DNA from: Verrucomicrobiales bacterium
Lineage (GTDB): Bacteria; Verrucomicrobiota; Verrucomicrobiia; Verrucomicrobiales; DEV007
DNA: 64,000 nt
Assembly (NCBI GenBank): GCA_028033615.1
Contig: JAOFDG010000002.1
Location: forward strand, 1-64,000
Direction of reading: 5' to 3'
The notes below the pieces were generated by a model. That model was not told the DNA's origin. It did not search any database and saw nothing but the letters and a program-made list of their open reading frames with translations. This document shows, one piece after another, positions 53,953 to 62,833 of this stretch (its first letter is position 1; every line of letters begins with the position of its first letter). The position numbers were made by a program, and so were the translations under genes.

Positions 53953-54861
53953 GTGAAGTCAGAGGCCGACATAAAAAAAAATATTGAGCAATTTATTATG
54001 TTTCTTTCCACTGAGCGTGGTCTTTCAACTAATTATCAACTTTTAGTAAGAAGAAATTTAGAAAATCTTGCTAATTGGGTAACCAAACAAAAACAAATTA
54101 TCGGTCTAAAAGATATTACAACAGATGAACTTTCTAAATATCTTCAAACTAGAAAAAAAGATGGGCTAGCATCCTCAAGTATTCGACAGCACATTGTTAG
54201 TATAAAAATTTTCTTTCGGTTTCTTTGTAAGAAAAAAATTATATCTGAAGATGTTGCAGAGGGGTTATTTGCGCCTCAACCAGAAGCTTTACTACCCAAG
54301 ACAATTAATCAAGAAGAGGTTGAAAATCTTTTAGAATCAATTGCAACTAATGAGCCGTTGGGTATGAGAGATCGCGCTATGATAGAACTACTCTACTCAA
54401 GTGGATTAAGACTTGGAGAAATTATTGAGGCGTTACTTGAAAACCTTTACCTAGATGAAGGACACATACGAGTCACAGGAAAAGGAAACAAAACTAGAAT
54501 TATTCCAATAGGGAAAAAAGCAATAGAAGAAATTAATTACTACCTTGAAAAGGGAAGAAAAAAATTAGTTAACTCAAAAAGTTCGAGCCATATTTTTCTA
54601 TCTATTAGAGGTACAAAACTTAGCCCTTCTCGAATTTGGCAAATAGTCAGAGATCGATCAAAAAGAGCAAACCTAAAACAACCTATCCACCCTCATCAAT
54701 TACGGCACAGTTTTGCTACACATTTATTGAGTGGAGGTGCTGACTTAAGAATAATCCAAGAAATGCTTGGCCATGCTGATATTAGCACAACCCAGGCTTA
54801 TACTCACGTAGACGAAAAAGGTCTGAAAAAAATTCACAAAAAATTTCACCCACGTGGCTAA
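53953..54861 (+). CDS. xerD: Tyrosine recombinase XerC/XerD type
   Basis: 302 residues from GTG 53953. The N-terminal SAM-like core-binding domain (EQFIMFLSTERGLSTNY, RQHIVSIKIFFRFL) precedes the catalytic domain with Arg in SGLRLGEIIE (near residue 153), Lys in GKGNKTR, HxxR in HPHQLRHSFATHLLSGGADL, and the Tyr in DISTTQAYTHVD. This pattern is that of chromosome-dimer-resolving Xer recombinases acting at dif. No mobile-element genes lie near it, so a housekeeping role is preferred. The stop is 4 bases from the convergent cutA. Confidence 0.93.
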   Translation: MKSEADIKKNIEQFIMFLSTERGLSTNYQLLVRRNLENLANWVTKQKQIIGLKDITTDELSKYLQTRKKDGLASSSIRQHIVSIKIFFRFLCKKKIISEDVAEGLFAPQPEALLPKTINQEEVENLLESIATNEPLGMRDRAMIELLYSSGLRLGEIIEALLENLYLDEGHIRVTGKGNKTRIIPIGKKAIEEINYYLEKGRKKLVNSKSSSHIFLSIRGTKLSPSRIWQIVRDRSKRANLKQPIHPHQLRHSFATHLLSGGADLRIIQEMLGHADISTTQAYTHVDEKGLKKIHKKFHPRG

Positions 54862-54865
54862 ACTT

Positions 54866-55195
54866 CTAAACGGAAATTGTTGTTTTTTCTATCCATTCTA
54901 AATATCGACTAGACCCACCTTCTAACCCTAAAGTAATAAATTCTGGGATCTCATAAGGGTTAGATATAGAAATTTCAGCTTCTAATTTCTCAATAAGTTC
55001 ACTTTTAGTCTTAAAAATCGACAAAATTTCACTCTCAGAGTGTATTTTGCTATTCCATTCGTATATCGATTCAATTTTTGGTATCAGGTTGACACATGCT
55101 TCAAGTTGCTTTCTAACAATATCTGTGCCAATTTGACGCGCTAAATCTATATCAGGAAAAGAGCAAAGGACTAATTTTATATTTGGATTATTCAT
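54866..55195 (-). CDS. cutA: Divalent-cation tolerance protein CutA
   Basis: 109 residues, the usual length. Sequence pattern of the CutA1 trimer: LCSFPDIDLARQIGTDIVRKQLEACVNLI, then ESIYEWNSKIHSESEILSIFKTKS, and HP-type region NPYEIPEFITL followed by YLEWI near the C-terminus. CutA is linked to copper tolerance, though its exact action is unsettled. Convergent with xerD, divergent from the histidine kinase, with 13 bases between starts. Confidence 0.93.
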   Translation of the reverse strand: MNNPNIKLVLCSFPDIDLARQIGTDIVRKQLEACVNLIPKIESIYEWNSKIHSESEILSIFKTKSELIEKLEAEISISNPYEIPEFITLGLEGGSSRYLEWIEKTTISV

Positions 55196-55208
55196 TCATT
55201 ACATTCTT

Positions 55209-56375
55209 ATGAAATCTCGATTTGTAGACAAGCTGATAGAACGAGTTGACCAAGTAGGATCTAATGAAGTGCAAAACTTCTTAAATCGTCTAGCTGAGGA
55301 AAGTGATTTTTTTAAGAGTATTTTTGATGCCTTACAAGAGGGTGTAATTGTGGCAACTGAAGCAGGGCTCATTCACTATATTAATGTTGGTGCTTCTCGG
55401 CTTTTCGGAATTGATAGTAAAAGCGTAAAAGGGGAATACGTTTCCGACCATATCCAAGGTCTAGAATGGGAAAATCTAAAAATTGGTACCAATGACGCAA
55501 TTTCAAGAGACCTCGAATTATTTTACCCTGAAAATAAATACTTAAATTTTTATATTAAGCCCATAGCTGCTGGTTCTGACGACACTAAGCCTATATTCCT
55601 AATGCTTATTAGAGATATCACAGAATCTCGGAAAGGTGAGGAAGAAAAAATAGAATCAGAGCGGATAGGTGCTTTGACAATGTTGGCTGCTGGGGTTGCT
55701 CATGAAATTGGAAATCCACTAAACTCAATAAATATTCACCTACAACTATTGGAAAGAAAACTTAAAAAGGCCGTTCCAGATCTCTATGAGGCCGAATTAA
55801 GAGATCTTGTAGAGACTTCAACAGATGAAGTAAAAAGATTAGATCACATCGTAGATCAATTCTTAAAAGCTATAAGGCCTTCAAAACCACAACTAGAGCC
55901 TACAGATGTAAATGAACTGCTCAAGGAATCGATGAGATTCTTGGAACCAGAAATCAAAGATAGGGGTCTTAATCTGACTCTAGAATTACGATCTGCGCTA
56001 CCAGTTCTTGAGCTTGACCCCGATCAGATAAAACAGGCATTCTATAATATCGTAAAAAATGCAACTCAAGCTACTGCGGAGGGAGGAATGATAACTATCA
56101 AAACAGATCTCACAGACAGTCACATTTTAGTCACCTTCAATGATAATGGTGAGGGAATTTCAGCAGAAAATTTATCTACTGTTTTCCAACCATACTTTAC
56201 TACAAAAAAATCGGGAACAGGACTTGGTCTTCTTATTATAAGAAGAATTATTAGAGAGCATGGAGGTGATATTAAAATAGCAAGCGAAGAGGGCTCGGGC
56301 ACATCAGTATGTATATCTCTACCTCGTAAACAAAGAAATGTCCGCTTTCTACCTTTAGAGGATACGAACAAATAA
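55209..56375 (+). CDS. Cytoplasmic PAS-domain sensor histidine kinase
   Basis: 388 residues, no transmembrane segment, so a soluble sensor. A PAS domain spans about 33-140 (FKSIFDALQEGVIVATEAGL start). The HisKA box is LAAGVAHEIGNPLNSINIHL with the phospho-accepting His165, then the N-box NIVKNATQA, G1 DNGEGIS and G2 SGTGLGL. It would phosphorylate the NtrC-type regulator 41 bases downstream. The family layout resembles NtrB and AtoS-like kinases, but the signal is unknown. Confidence 0.93.
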   Translation: MKSRFVDKLIERVDQVGSNEVQNFLNRLAEESDFFKSIFDALQEGVIVATEAGLIHYINVGASRLFGIDSKSVKGEYVSDHIQGLEWENLKIGTNDAISRDLELFYPENKYLNFYIKPIAAGSDDTKPIFLMLIRDITESRKGEEEKIESERIGALTMLAAGVAHEIGNPLNSINIHLQLLERKLKKAVPDLYEAELRDLVETSTDEVKRLDHIVDQFLKAIRPSKPQLEPTDVNELLKESMRFLEPEIKDRGLNLTLELRSALPVLELDPDQIKQAFYNIVKNATQATAEGGMITIKTDLTDSHILVTFNDNGEGISAENLSTVFQPYFTTKKSGTGLGLLIIRRIIREHGGDIKIASEEGSGTSVCISLPRKQRNVRFLPLEDTNK

Positions 56376-56416
56376 TCTAAATAAATTCTTACTAGAATCT
56401 ATTAAATAAGTCACTA

Positions 56417-57769
56417 ATGAACACCATACTTATTGTTGACGACGAAAAAAATACTAGAGAAGGGCTGCGATTATCTCTCGAAGATGAGTTCGATGTTTAT
56501 GTATCTTCGAATATCAAAGGCGCTAAAGATGTCCTAGAAAGTGAAAGTATCGACGTTTTAGTAACTGACTTGAGGTTAGGTGCAGAAGACGGAATGGAAC
56601 TGATTGAGCTATCATTAAAAATGACTCAACCCCCAATAAGCATAATGATGACAGCTTACGGATCAGTTGACACTGCAGTCGAAGCTATGAAAAGAGGCGC
56701 TTATCATTTCGTAACAAAACCTTTAAACATTGATCAACTTGAAATTCTTATAAAAAGAGCCTTAAAGAACAGGTCACTTAAGGAAGAGAATACTCAACTT
56801 AAAAAACAAGTTCAGAAAAAATTTGCCATTTCAAATATTCTTGGTCAGTCACCAGCTATGCAACCTGTCTTTGAGGCAATTGAACAGGTCGCAAATTCTA
56901 AAGCCACCGTGCTAATTGATGGAGAAAATGGAACAGGAAAAGAATTAGTAGCTAAAGCAATACATAATCTCAGTGGTAGACCAAAATCTAAATTAATAAC
57001 AGTTCACTGCGCAGCACTTTCTCCACAACTCCTAGAAAGCGAACTTTTTGGACATGAGAAAGGCGCTTTTACTGGAGCAACTGAAAAAAGAATTGGCAGG
57101 TTTGAACAAGCTGATGGAGGAACTCTTTTTTTAGATGAGATCGGTGAAATCGACTCTTCGACTCAAGTCAAATTGCTCAGAGTTTTAGGAGAAAGAACAA
57201 TTGAAAGAGTCGGTGGAAATAAGACTATTAAAATTGATGTTCGATTAGTAGCAGCAACTAATAAAAATATTCCAGAGTTAGTTTCGAAAGGTGAGTTTCG
57301 TGAGGATTTATATTATCGAGTAAACGTTGTCACAATTACACTACCACCTCTTAGACAGAGGTCAGAGGATATTCCCCTTCTGACTAATGCCTTTCTCAAA
57401 GAATTTGCAGAGGAAAATAATAAGCCTTTGAAAGATCTCTCAGCGGATGCAATGCGAACCTTAATAGCTTACCAGTGGCCTGGAAATGTAAGGGAACTTA
57501 GAACCGCTATCGAACATGGTGTTGTAATGAGTAATGGAGCAAAAATTACATTACGTCACTTGCCTGCTGCGGTATGCGGCGAAGACCCGATAGTTTTAGA
57601 TAATCCCCTAAAATCCAATAGAAAAGATTCCGAAAAATTCAATTTAGCATTTATGGAATCAAAATTGATAGCAAATGCTCTTACCCATACGAATGAAAAC
57701 CGAACAGAAGCTGCTAAATTGCTTGGAATTAGCCGCAGAACGCTCCAAAGAAAACTAAAGGAATCTTGA
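56417..57769 (+). CDS. NtrC-family sigma-54-dependent response regulator
   Basis: 450 residues. Receiver domain about 1-120 with the phospho-acceptor Asp51 (VLVTDLRLG). AAA+ domain: Walker A GENGTGKE at 169-176, GAFTGA at 216-221, which contacts sigma-54, then [12 protein letters not shown] and [11 protein letters not shown] Fis-type HTH lies at the C-terminus ([20 protein letters not shown]). It activates sigma-54 promoters when phosphorylated by the adjacent kinase. The targets are unknown; no sigma-54 consensus was seen in the nearby gaps. Confidence 0.95.
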   Translation: MNTILIVDDEKNTREGLRLSLEDEFDVYVSSNIKGAKDVLESESIDVLVTDLRLGAEDGMELIELSLKMTQPPISIMMTAYGSVDTAVEAMKRGAYHFVTKPLNIDQLEILIKRALKNRSLKEENTQLKKQVQKKFAISNILGQSPAMQPVFEAIEQVANSKATVLIDGENGTGKELVAKAIHNLSGRPKSKLITVHCAALSPQLLESELFGHEKGAFTGATEKRIGRFEQADGGTLFLDEIGEIDSSTQVKLLRVLGERTIERVGGNKTIKIDVRLVAATNKNIPELVSKGEFREDLYYRVNVVTITLPPLRQRSEDIPLLTNAFLKEFAEENNKPLKDLSADAMRTLIAYQWPGNVRELRTAIEHGVVMSNGAKITLRHLPAAVCGEDPIVLDNPLKSNRKDSEKFNLAFMESKLIANALTHTNENRTEAAKLLGISRRTLQRKLKES

Positions 57770-57837
57770 TAAGCAACTAACTTTAAAAGGGAAATTTGAT
57801 TTGAGTGCTTAGCATATAACCCATAACATACAGATTT

Positions 57838-59655
57838 ATGTCTTTAAGAAATTTCTTTTCTACTGATGGTGAAGAGCTGAGCGGCGCCCTAATTCTTAGG
57901 CGCTTACTTTTTCTTCTCCTTCTTTTTGGTTTGATGTTGTTTTATCTAGGACCTGGTTTCAAACAACTCAGTTCACCTAAAGGCATCGAACAGGCTCAAA
58001 TTGCAAGAGAACTTGCGAGGACTGGAAGCTTTCAGACTAAAATGATAAGACCTCTTTCATTATATCAAGCTGACGAGCACTCTGAGAAATCAGATGGAGC
58101 TCACCTAGTCGGTTTTAATGATACTTATCATGCACCATTAAATCCTCTTTTAAATTCAGTCATTATTAGATTCTTTAAAGGCAAAGATAACTTTGGCTGG
58201 GATAACAAATCTACTGTCTACTATTTGGACAGGGTAATAACAACAATATCTATATTTTTCTTACTTGCCTCAATAGGAATAACATTTCTTTTCATATCCA
58301 GAATTTTTGACACAAAAATAGGGGGTGTAACTGCTCTTCTAATGCTACTTTGTGAATTACTTTGGAGATATTCACAAAGCGGTCTCCCTCAGATGTTAAT
58401 GCTTTTCTTATTCACGCTAGGTTGTTATTTTGTTTATCGAGCAGTAGAAGCTCAATGTTTAGAGAAAAAACCAGTAGCTCTTCTTATGTTGGGTGCTGTT
58501 TGTTTTGGCTTATTAGCATTGAGTAATTGGATAGCAATATGGCCATTTATGGGGTTGGTTATTTTCTCTTGTTTTTACTTTAAACCAAGAGGTGCCGTAG
58601 GATTAGGAATGCTAGTGATTTTCTTAATTATAATATTACCTTGGTGTATTAGAAATTTTTATACATCAGGAGATATCTTGGGTTCAGCGTACTATGGACT
58701 CTTTGGGGGAATGGGCTCAGCAGAAGAAGAAATTTACAGAAGTTATAATTTAAACAAAGACAATATTTTCAGACAAGGATTCGCATCTAAGGTTCTTACA
58801 TCTTCTCTATATCAGTTAAATGGAATATACTCTTTTTTAGGTTCAATAGTGGCTGCTCCGCTTTTCTTTCTTGCCCTGCTACACCCATTTAAAAGACCAC
58901 AAATTGCTGCATTTAAATGGTTTATCTTAGCAATGTGGATACCTGCGGTAATAGGAATGTCTCTTTTTGGAGTTTCTAACCAAAGTTTTGGTATGTCAGG
59001 ACCAGACGCAAATCAAATCCACTTACTTTTCATTCCTATAATGACTGCCTATGGTTTGGCAATGCTTGCAATACTATGGAGCCGGATAGGAATTGGATCA
59101 AATGTGCCAATCATTTCAGAGAATGGATATTTATGGATTGCCGTAGCTCTTAGTACTATCCCAATGCTGTTAAGCCTCCTACCCGGAATTACAAGAGGTA
59201 TACAAACAAAAGAAAAAGCAACTAGAGGTGTAGTTATTTCATATTTTGGAAAGCAAGTTGATGAAACCGAAATCGTAATAACCGATTCACCTTGGGAAGT
59301 TGCTTGGTATGGCGATCGAACATCACTATGGCTTCCTACTAAAAAAGCTGATTTGAGAGAAATTATGCAAAGATCCAAAAATCATAAGAATCTATTTTCT
59401 GGTATCCTTATAACACCAAGATCAATGACTAAATCTTTACTCAATCTCACCTACAGAGATGAAAAAGAATGGGCGCCCATTGTCATTGGTCAAACAGTCG
59501 CATCTGCGGGCAGTGGTGAAAATCATATTCAACCAAAAACTTGGTTAGGAGACGGCCTGAATATTATCAAATCTTTTGAAGGGCTTCCCTTCAAAAAAGT
59601 AGATCCTAATTTAACATCTAGTGGATATTTTTTCTTTGTTGATCCTGAAAAATAA
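57838..59655 (+). CDS. Glycosyltransferase family 39-like multi-spanning membrane protein
   Basis: 605 residues with about ten or more transmembrane helices spread to residue about 450 and a soluble C-terminal domain (about 470-605). The first extracytoplasmic loop contains GIEQAQIARELARTGSF, comparable to the catalytic acidic loop of ArnT/PMT-type enzymes, in which Glu/Asp binds the polyprenyl-phosphate sugar donor. The family transfers a sugar to lipid A, protein or another envelope acceptor; the specific one is not known. It follows the sigma-54 regulator by 68 bases and could be regulated with it. C-terminal function unrecognised. Confidence 0.8.
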   Translation: MSLRNFFSTDGEELSGALILRRLLFLLLLFGLMLFYLGPGFKQLSSPKGIEQAQIARELARTGSFQTKMIRPLSLYQADEHSEKSDGAHLVGFNDTYHAPLNPLLNSVIIRFFKGKDNFGWDNKSTVYYLDRVITTISIFFLLASIGITFLFISRIFDTKIGGVTALLMLLCELLWRYSQSGLPQMLMLFLFTLGCYFVYRAVEAQCLEKKPVALLMLGAVCFGLLALSNWIAIWPFMGLVIFSCFYFKPRGAVGLGMLVIFLIIILPWCIRNFYTSGDILGSAYYGLFGGMGSAEEEIYRSYNLNKDNIFRQGFASKVLTSSLYQLNGIYSFLGSIVAAPLFFLALLHPFKRPQIAAFKWFILAMWIPAVIGMSLFGVSNQSFGMSGPDANQIHLLFIPIMTAYGLAMLAILWSRIGIGSNVPIISENGYLWIAVALSTIPMLLSLLPGITRGIQTKEKATRGVVISYFGKQVDETEIVITDSPWEVAWYGDRTSLWLPTKKADLREIMQRSKNHKNLFSGILITPRSMTKSLLNLTYRDEKEWAPIVIGQTVASAGSGENHIQPKTWLGDGLNIIKSFEGLPFKKVDPNLTSSGYFFFVDPEK

Positions 59656-59740
59656 TAAATCTTTTTCCAACTATTTATCTTCTTAAAAAACCTCACTATT
59701 TTACTCGATGTCAAAAAACTGCATGCATTGATTTCTGAAT

Positions 59741-60010
59741 ATGCCCACCAAAAAACAAAGTCAAAAAAATGAAAGCCTTAATTTTGAGGAAGCTATTGAA
59801 AGACTTGAAAATATTATTGATAAAATGGAAGGCGAACGCATTCCTTTAGAAGAACTTCTGAAGGAATATGAGGAGGGAACTAAATTGCTGAATGCATGCA
59901 AAGAGAAAATTAATACTGCAAAAGAAAAGGTAGAAAAAATTAATAAAAGTCTAAATGAGGATATGCCCTCTCTTGATCCACTTGACGAGGGCATTGACAA
60001 AGGCGAATAG
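59741..60010 (+). CDS. xseB: Exodeoxyribonuclease VII small subunit
   Basis: 89 residues, typical. LNFEEAIERLENIIDKMEGE followed by PLEELLKEYEEGTKLLNACK is the XseB coiled-coil signature. It associates with XseA to degrade single-stranded DNA; xseA is not in this window. It lies 45 bases before dxs, a pairing also seen in other bacteria (xseB-ispA-dxs in E. coli), here without ispA. Confidence 0.94.
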   Translation: MPTKKQSQKNESLNFEEAIERLENIIDKMEGERIPLEELLKEYEEGTKLLNACKEKINTAKEKVEKINKSLNEDMPSLDPLDEGIDKGE

Positions 60011-60055
60011 AAAGTTACAAACCCACATTTTCCAGCCCATAATATAAATAAACAA

Positions 60056-61915
60056 GTGAAATTATCTGAGATCAAAAGCCCCGAAGACCTCAAAGCACTT
60101 CCAGAAGAGGACCTGAATGCACTTGCTTCACTGATTCGTAAGGATTTAATCGAGAGCCTTTCTCAAACTGGAGGGCACTTGGGCCCTAACCTAGGTGTAG
60201 TCGAATTAACGATCGCCCTTCATCGGGTTTTTGAAACTCCTAAAGATAAGTTTGTATTTGATGTATCTCATCAGGGATATGTTCATAAAATGCTCACTGG
60301 TAGATGGAATAAGATCAACACCATCAGACAGTATAAAGGATTAAATGGGTTTCTTTTAAGGAGCGAAAGTGAACATGATTGTTATGGTGCAGGTCATGCA
60401 GGAACAGCAGTATCAGCTGCACTTGGAATGGCAATGGCAAGTAAAATGCGAGGGAGCGATGAACGCGTTGTTGCAGTTGCTGGTGATGCTGCTTTTACAT
60501 GCGGCCCCACATATGAAGCACTAAATAACGTAGGAAACCTAGAAGCCCCCTTTATTATTGTTCTCAATGATAATGAATGGTCAATTGATAAAAATGTTGG
60601 TGCTATTGCAAAATACTTCAACAAAATTACAACAAGCAAGACATACGCCGGCCTTCATGAAGCCGCTGCTAATTTTGTATCTAAAACAATGGGAGAAGGG
60701 GTAAGTAGAATCGCTTCAAAAGTAGAAAAAGGTGCAAAAAATATGCTCGTACCTAGTGTTTTATTTGAAGAATTCGGTTTGAGATATTATGGACCTATTG
60801 ATGGACATGACTTACCTCTGCTCATAAAAACTTTTGAATTTCTTAAAGAACAAAAAGAGCCGGTAATTCTGCATATTATCACTAAGAAAGGTCACGGCTA
60901 TCAACCTGCATTAGACAAACCGGATAAATTCCATGGTTTAGGAAAGTATAAAATTGAAACCGGAGAGACAGATCCGGCATCTTGTCCGACTTATTCCCAA
61001 TTATATGGAGAGCATTTAACAGAATTCGCTAAGAAGGATGAACTAATAACAGCCATAACTGCAGCGATGCCAGGTGGAACAGGACTTTCAACATTCAGGG
61101 ACTCCTCAGAAGTTAAGGATAGATATTTTGACGTTGGCATTGCAGAAGAGCATGCTGCACTTTTTGCTTGTGGATTAGCTGCACAAGGTTTCAAACCCTT
61201 CTTAACAATTTATTCAACTTTCATGCAAAGAGCATTTGATATGCTCATTCATGATATTGGAATTCAAAACTTACCTGTACGCATTTGTATGGACAGGGCA
61301 GGACTGTCTGGTGATGATGGACCAACTCACCATGGACTTTTTGATATTGGTTATTTAAGGCATGTTCCAAATTTTATATTCATGCAGCCGAAAGATGAAG
61401 AAGAGTTTGTTGATATGTTATATACAATGGCAAACCATGACTCAAGCCCTATTGCAGTCAGGTATCCAAGAGGTGCTGGCACTGGAGCAAGCCCAAAGAA
61501 AACTCCGGAAATTATTGATATTGGTAAAGCTGAAATTCTAAAAGAAGGTAATGATGTAGGTCTTATTGGTTTAGGTCATTTATTTGAAATGGCTGAAAAG
61601 ACAAGCTTGATGCTTGAAGAACAAGGCCATTCTGTAAGTCTTATAAACCCTCGATTCATTAAACCAATCGACAGTTCTGCAATCAAGGAAATGGCTAAAA
61701 ACGTTAAAGTCATATGTACATTTGAAGACCATGTTTTACATAACGGATTCGGGGCCGCTATCATTGAGCTACTCCATGATTCAGGCATTAACACGCCAGT
61801 AGTAAGAATTGGATGGCCTGATGAGTTCATTGAGCACGGAAACATCCCCGCTCTAAGAGATAAGCACGGACTCACCCCAGAGAATGCCGTTGATATGATA
61901 ATGAATAAGCTTTAG
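60056..61915 (+). CDS. dxs: 1-deoxy-D-xylulose-5-phosphate synthase
   Basis: 619 residues from GTG. TPP-binding motif GDAAFTCGPTYEALNN, with ending LNDNEWSID. LSQTGGHLGPNLGVVELTIALH and FDVSHQGYVHKMLTGR are typical of DXS. The central catalytic Glu region GIAEEHAALFACGLAAQG, and DRAGLSGDDGPTHHGLFDI, identify DXS rather than transketolase. It condenses pyruvate and glyceraldehyde-3-phosphate, the entry to the MEP isoprenoid pathway. The motif usually reading GTGHSSTS appears here as GAGHAGTAVSAALGMA, a divergent version. Confidence 0.94.
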   Translation: MKLSEIKSPEDLKALPEEDLNALASLIRKDLIESLSQTGGHLGPNLGVVELTIALHRVFETPKDKFVFDVSHQGYVHKMLTGRWNKINTIRQYKGLNGFLLRSESEHDCYGAGHAGTAVSAALGMAMASKMRGSDERVVAVAGDAAFTCGPTYEALNNVGNLEAPFIIVLNDNEWSIDKNVGAIAKYFNKITTSKTYAGLHEAAANFVSKTMGEGVSRIASKVEKGAKNMLVPSVLFEEFGLRYYGPIDGHDLPLLIKTFEFLKEQKEPVILHIITKKGHGYQPALDKPDKFHGLGKYKIETGETDPASCPTYSQLYGEHLTEFAKKDELITAITAAMPGGTGLSTFRDSSEVKDRYFDVGIAEEHAALFACGLAAQGFKPFLTIYSTFMQRAFDMLIHDIGIQNLPVRICMDRAGLSGDDGPTHHGLFDIGYLRHVPNFIFMQPKDEEEFVDMLYTMANHDSSPIAVRYPRGAGTGASPKKTPEIIDIGKAEILKEGNDVGLIGLGHLFEMAEKTSLMLEEQGHSVSLINPRFIKPIDSSAIKEMAKNVKVICTFEDHVLHNGFGAAIIELLHDSGINTPVVRIGWPDEFIEHGNIPALRDKHGLTPENAVDMIMNKL

Positions 61916-61948
61916 GTCTTAGAAATTATTATTCTAAAAAATTAAAGG

Positions 61949-61966
61949 ATACTTTTAAGGAAGTAT
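61949..61966 (-). terminator. Weak hairpin between dxs and DUF1080 gene
   Basis: ATACTT (61949-61954) and AAGTAT (61961-61966) are inverted with a 6-base TTAAGG loop. On the minus strand it is followed within about 14 bases by TTTTTT and overlaps the stop codon of the DUF1080 gene. Short and AT-rich, so tentative. Confidence 0.3.
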
Positions 61967-62701
61967 TCTAATTCTAATATTTTTAAATTCTACTGGAGCA
62001 CCCTCACTTTCAAGACACAGATAACCTTGAGCGGGTTCGCAGCCAGTCCCTCCAGAAACCTCTTCACCATTAACCCATAATCTCACTTCACCATTAATTG
62101 CACGTACGTAATAATGATTCCACTCGTTAATACCTTTTGTAAGATTTTTTGAGGGAAAACTTCTTTTACCATTGGGTGCAACAGGAGGAAAAGGTTTCAT
62201 CTTGGCTGGGCCAGTTGGAAAAACATCACCATGAGATGTAAACCAATCAGCTGGCTTATTATATTTTTTTTTATACTTTTCGGCATATCCAAGATCTAAA
62301 ACCTGAACCTCTATGCCGTGGGGCAACCTGCCTTTACCATTTTCCAGATTTTTAATGGATGTAGGACTTGCCCAGACGAAGACCCCAGAATTACCTCCCT
62401 TCTCTTTATGCATCCATTCACAAACAAGCTCGAAATTTTTAATTGGCTCCTTCATTCTAATCACTCCAACAGGCTGACCGGTACAAAAGGCGTGACCTTT
62501 TTCCCATCGCCATGTTTTTGGAGCGCAGTTCACATTAACAAAATCTTCACGTTTTAGCTCTCTCCAACCATGACCATATCCCTCGATAGAAGCTTTCTTC
62601 AGAGATCCGTGAGACTCCTCTTTTTTCTGATCAGCTAATAATTGAACAGGATATATAATTGAAAGTATTAATATAATACTGGTTATAGTCTGATTATTCA
62701 T
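61955..62701 (-). CDS. Exported DUF1080 (3-keto-disaccharide hydrolase-like) protein
   Basis: 248 residues from ATG 62701, where a signal peptide starts (MNNQTITSIILILSII); an upstream start at 62737 adds 12 residues without improving it. The DUF1080 pattern is present: NFELVCEWMHKEKGGNSGVFVW, IEVQVLDLGY, NEWNHYYVRAINGEVRLWVNGEEV, then the final GYLCLESEGAPVEFKNIRI. The fold is a concanavalin-like jelly roll; several members hydrolyse 3-keto glycosides, which is inferred here. It is divergent from the sulfatase, a pairing common in Verrucomicrobia and Planctomycetes polysaccharide loci. Confidence 0.88.
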   Translation of the reverse strand: MNNQTITSIILILSIIYPVQLLADQKKEESHGSLKKASIEGYGHGWRELKREDFVNVNCAPKTWRWEKGHAFCTGQPVGVIRMKEPIKNFELVCEWMHKEKGGNSGVFVWASPTSIKNLENGKGRLPHGIEVQVLDLGYAEKYKKKYNKPADWFTSHGDVFPTGPAKMKPFPPVAPNGKRSFPSKNLTKGINEWNHYYVRAINGEVRLWVNGEEVSGGTGCEPAQGYLCLESEGAPVEFKNIRIRILP

Positions 62702-62802
62702 AATTAAAATAGTGTTTAATACATGTTCTATATACAACGTTATAAATTCGAGAATAAAATAGAATCTCTGAGGATTTATTGAACTACCACATAAACCCGA
62801 TA

Positions 62803-62825
62803 CTGTTAATCAATATAGTTAACAG
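62803..62825. promoter_or_regulatory. Dyad between DUF1080 and sulfatase genes
   Basis: CTGTTAA (62803-62809) and TTAACAG (62819-62825) are perfect 7-bp inverted repeats with 9 bases between, ending 8 bases before the sulfatase ATG and about 100 bases from the DUF1080 start. A 23-bp dyad in a 132-base divergent gap is a fitting operator position. Confidence 0.4.
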
Positions 62826-62833
62826 ACAATAGA

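Noticed and set aside
54850-54857. CCACGTGG palindrome
   Set aside because: It lies in the xerD coding end and is explained by codons; no regulatory placement.
53953-54861. Integrase of a mobile element
   Set aside because: Length and motifs fit Xer recombinases, and there are no flanking repeats, att-like sites, tRNA or phage genes around it.
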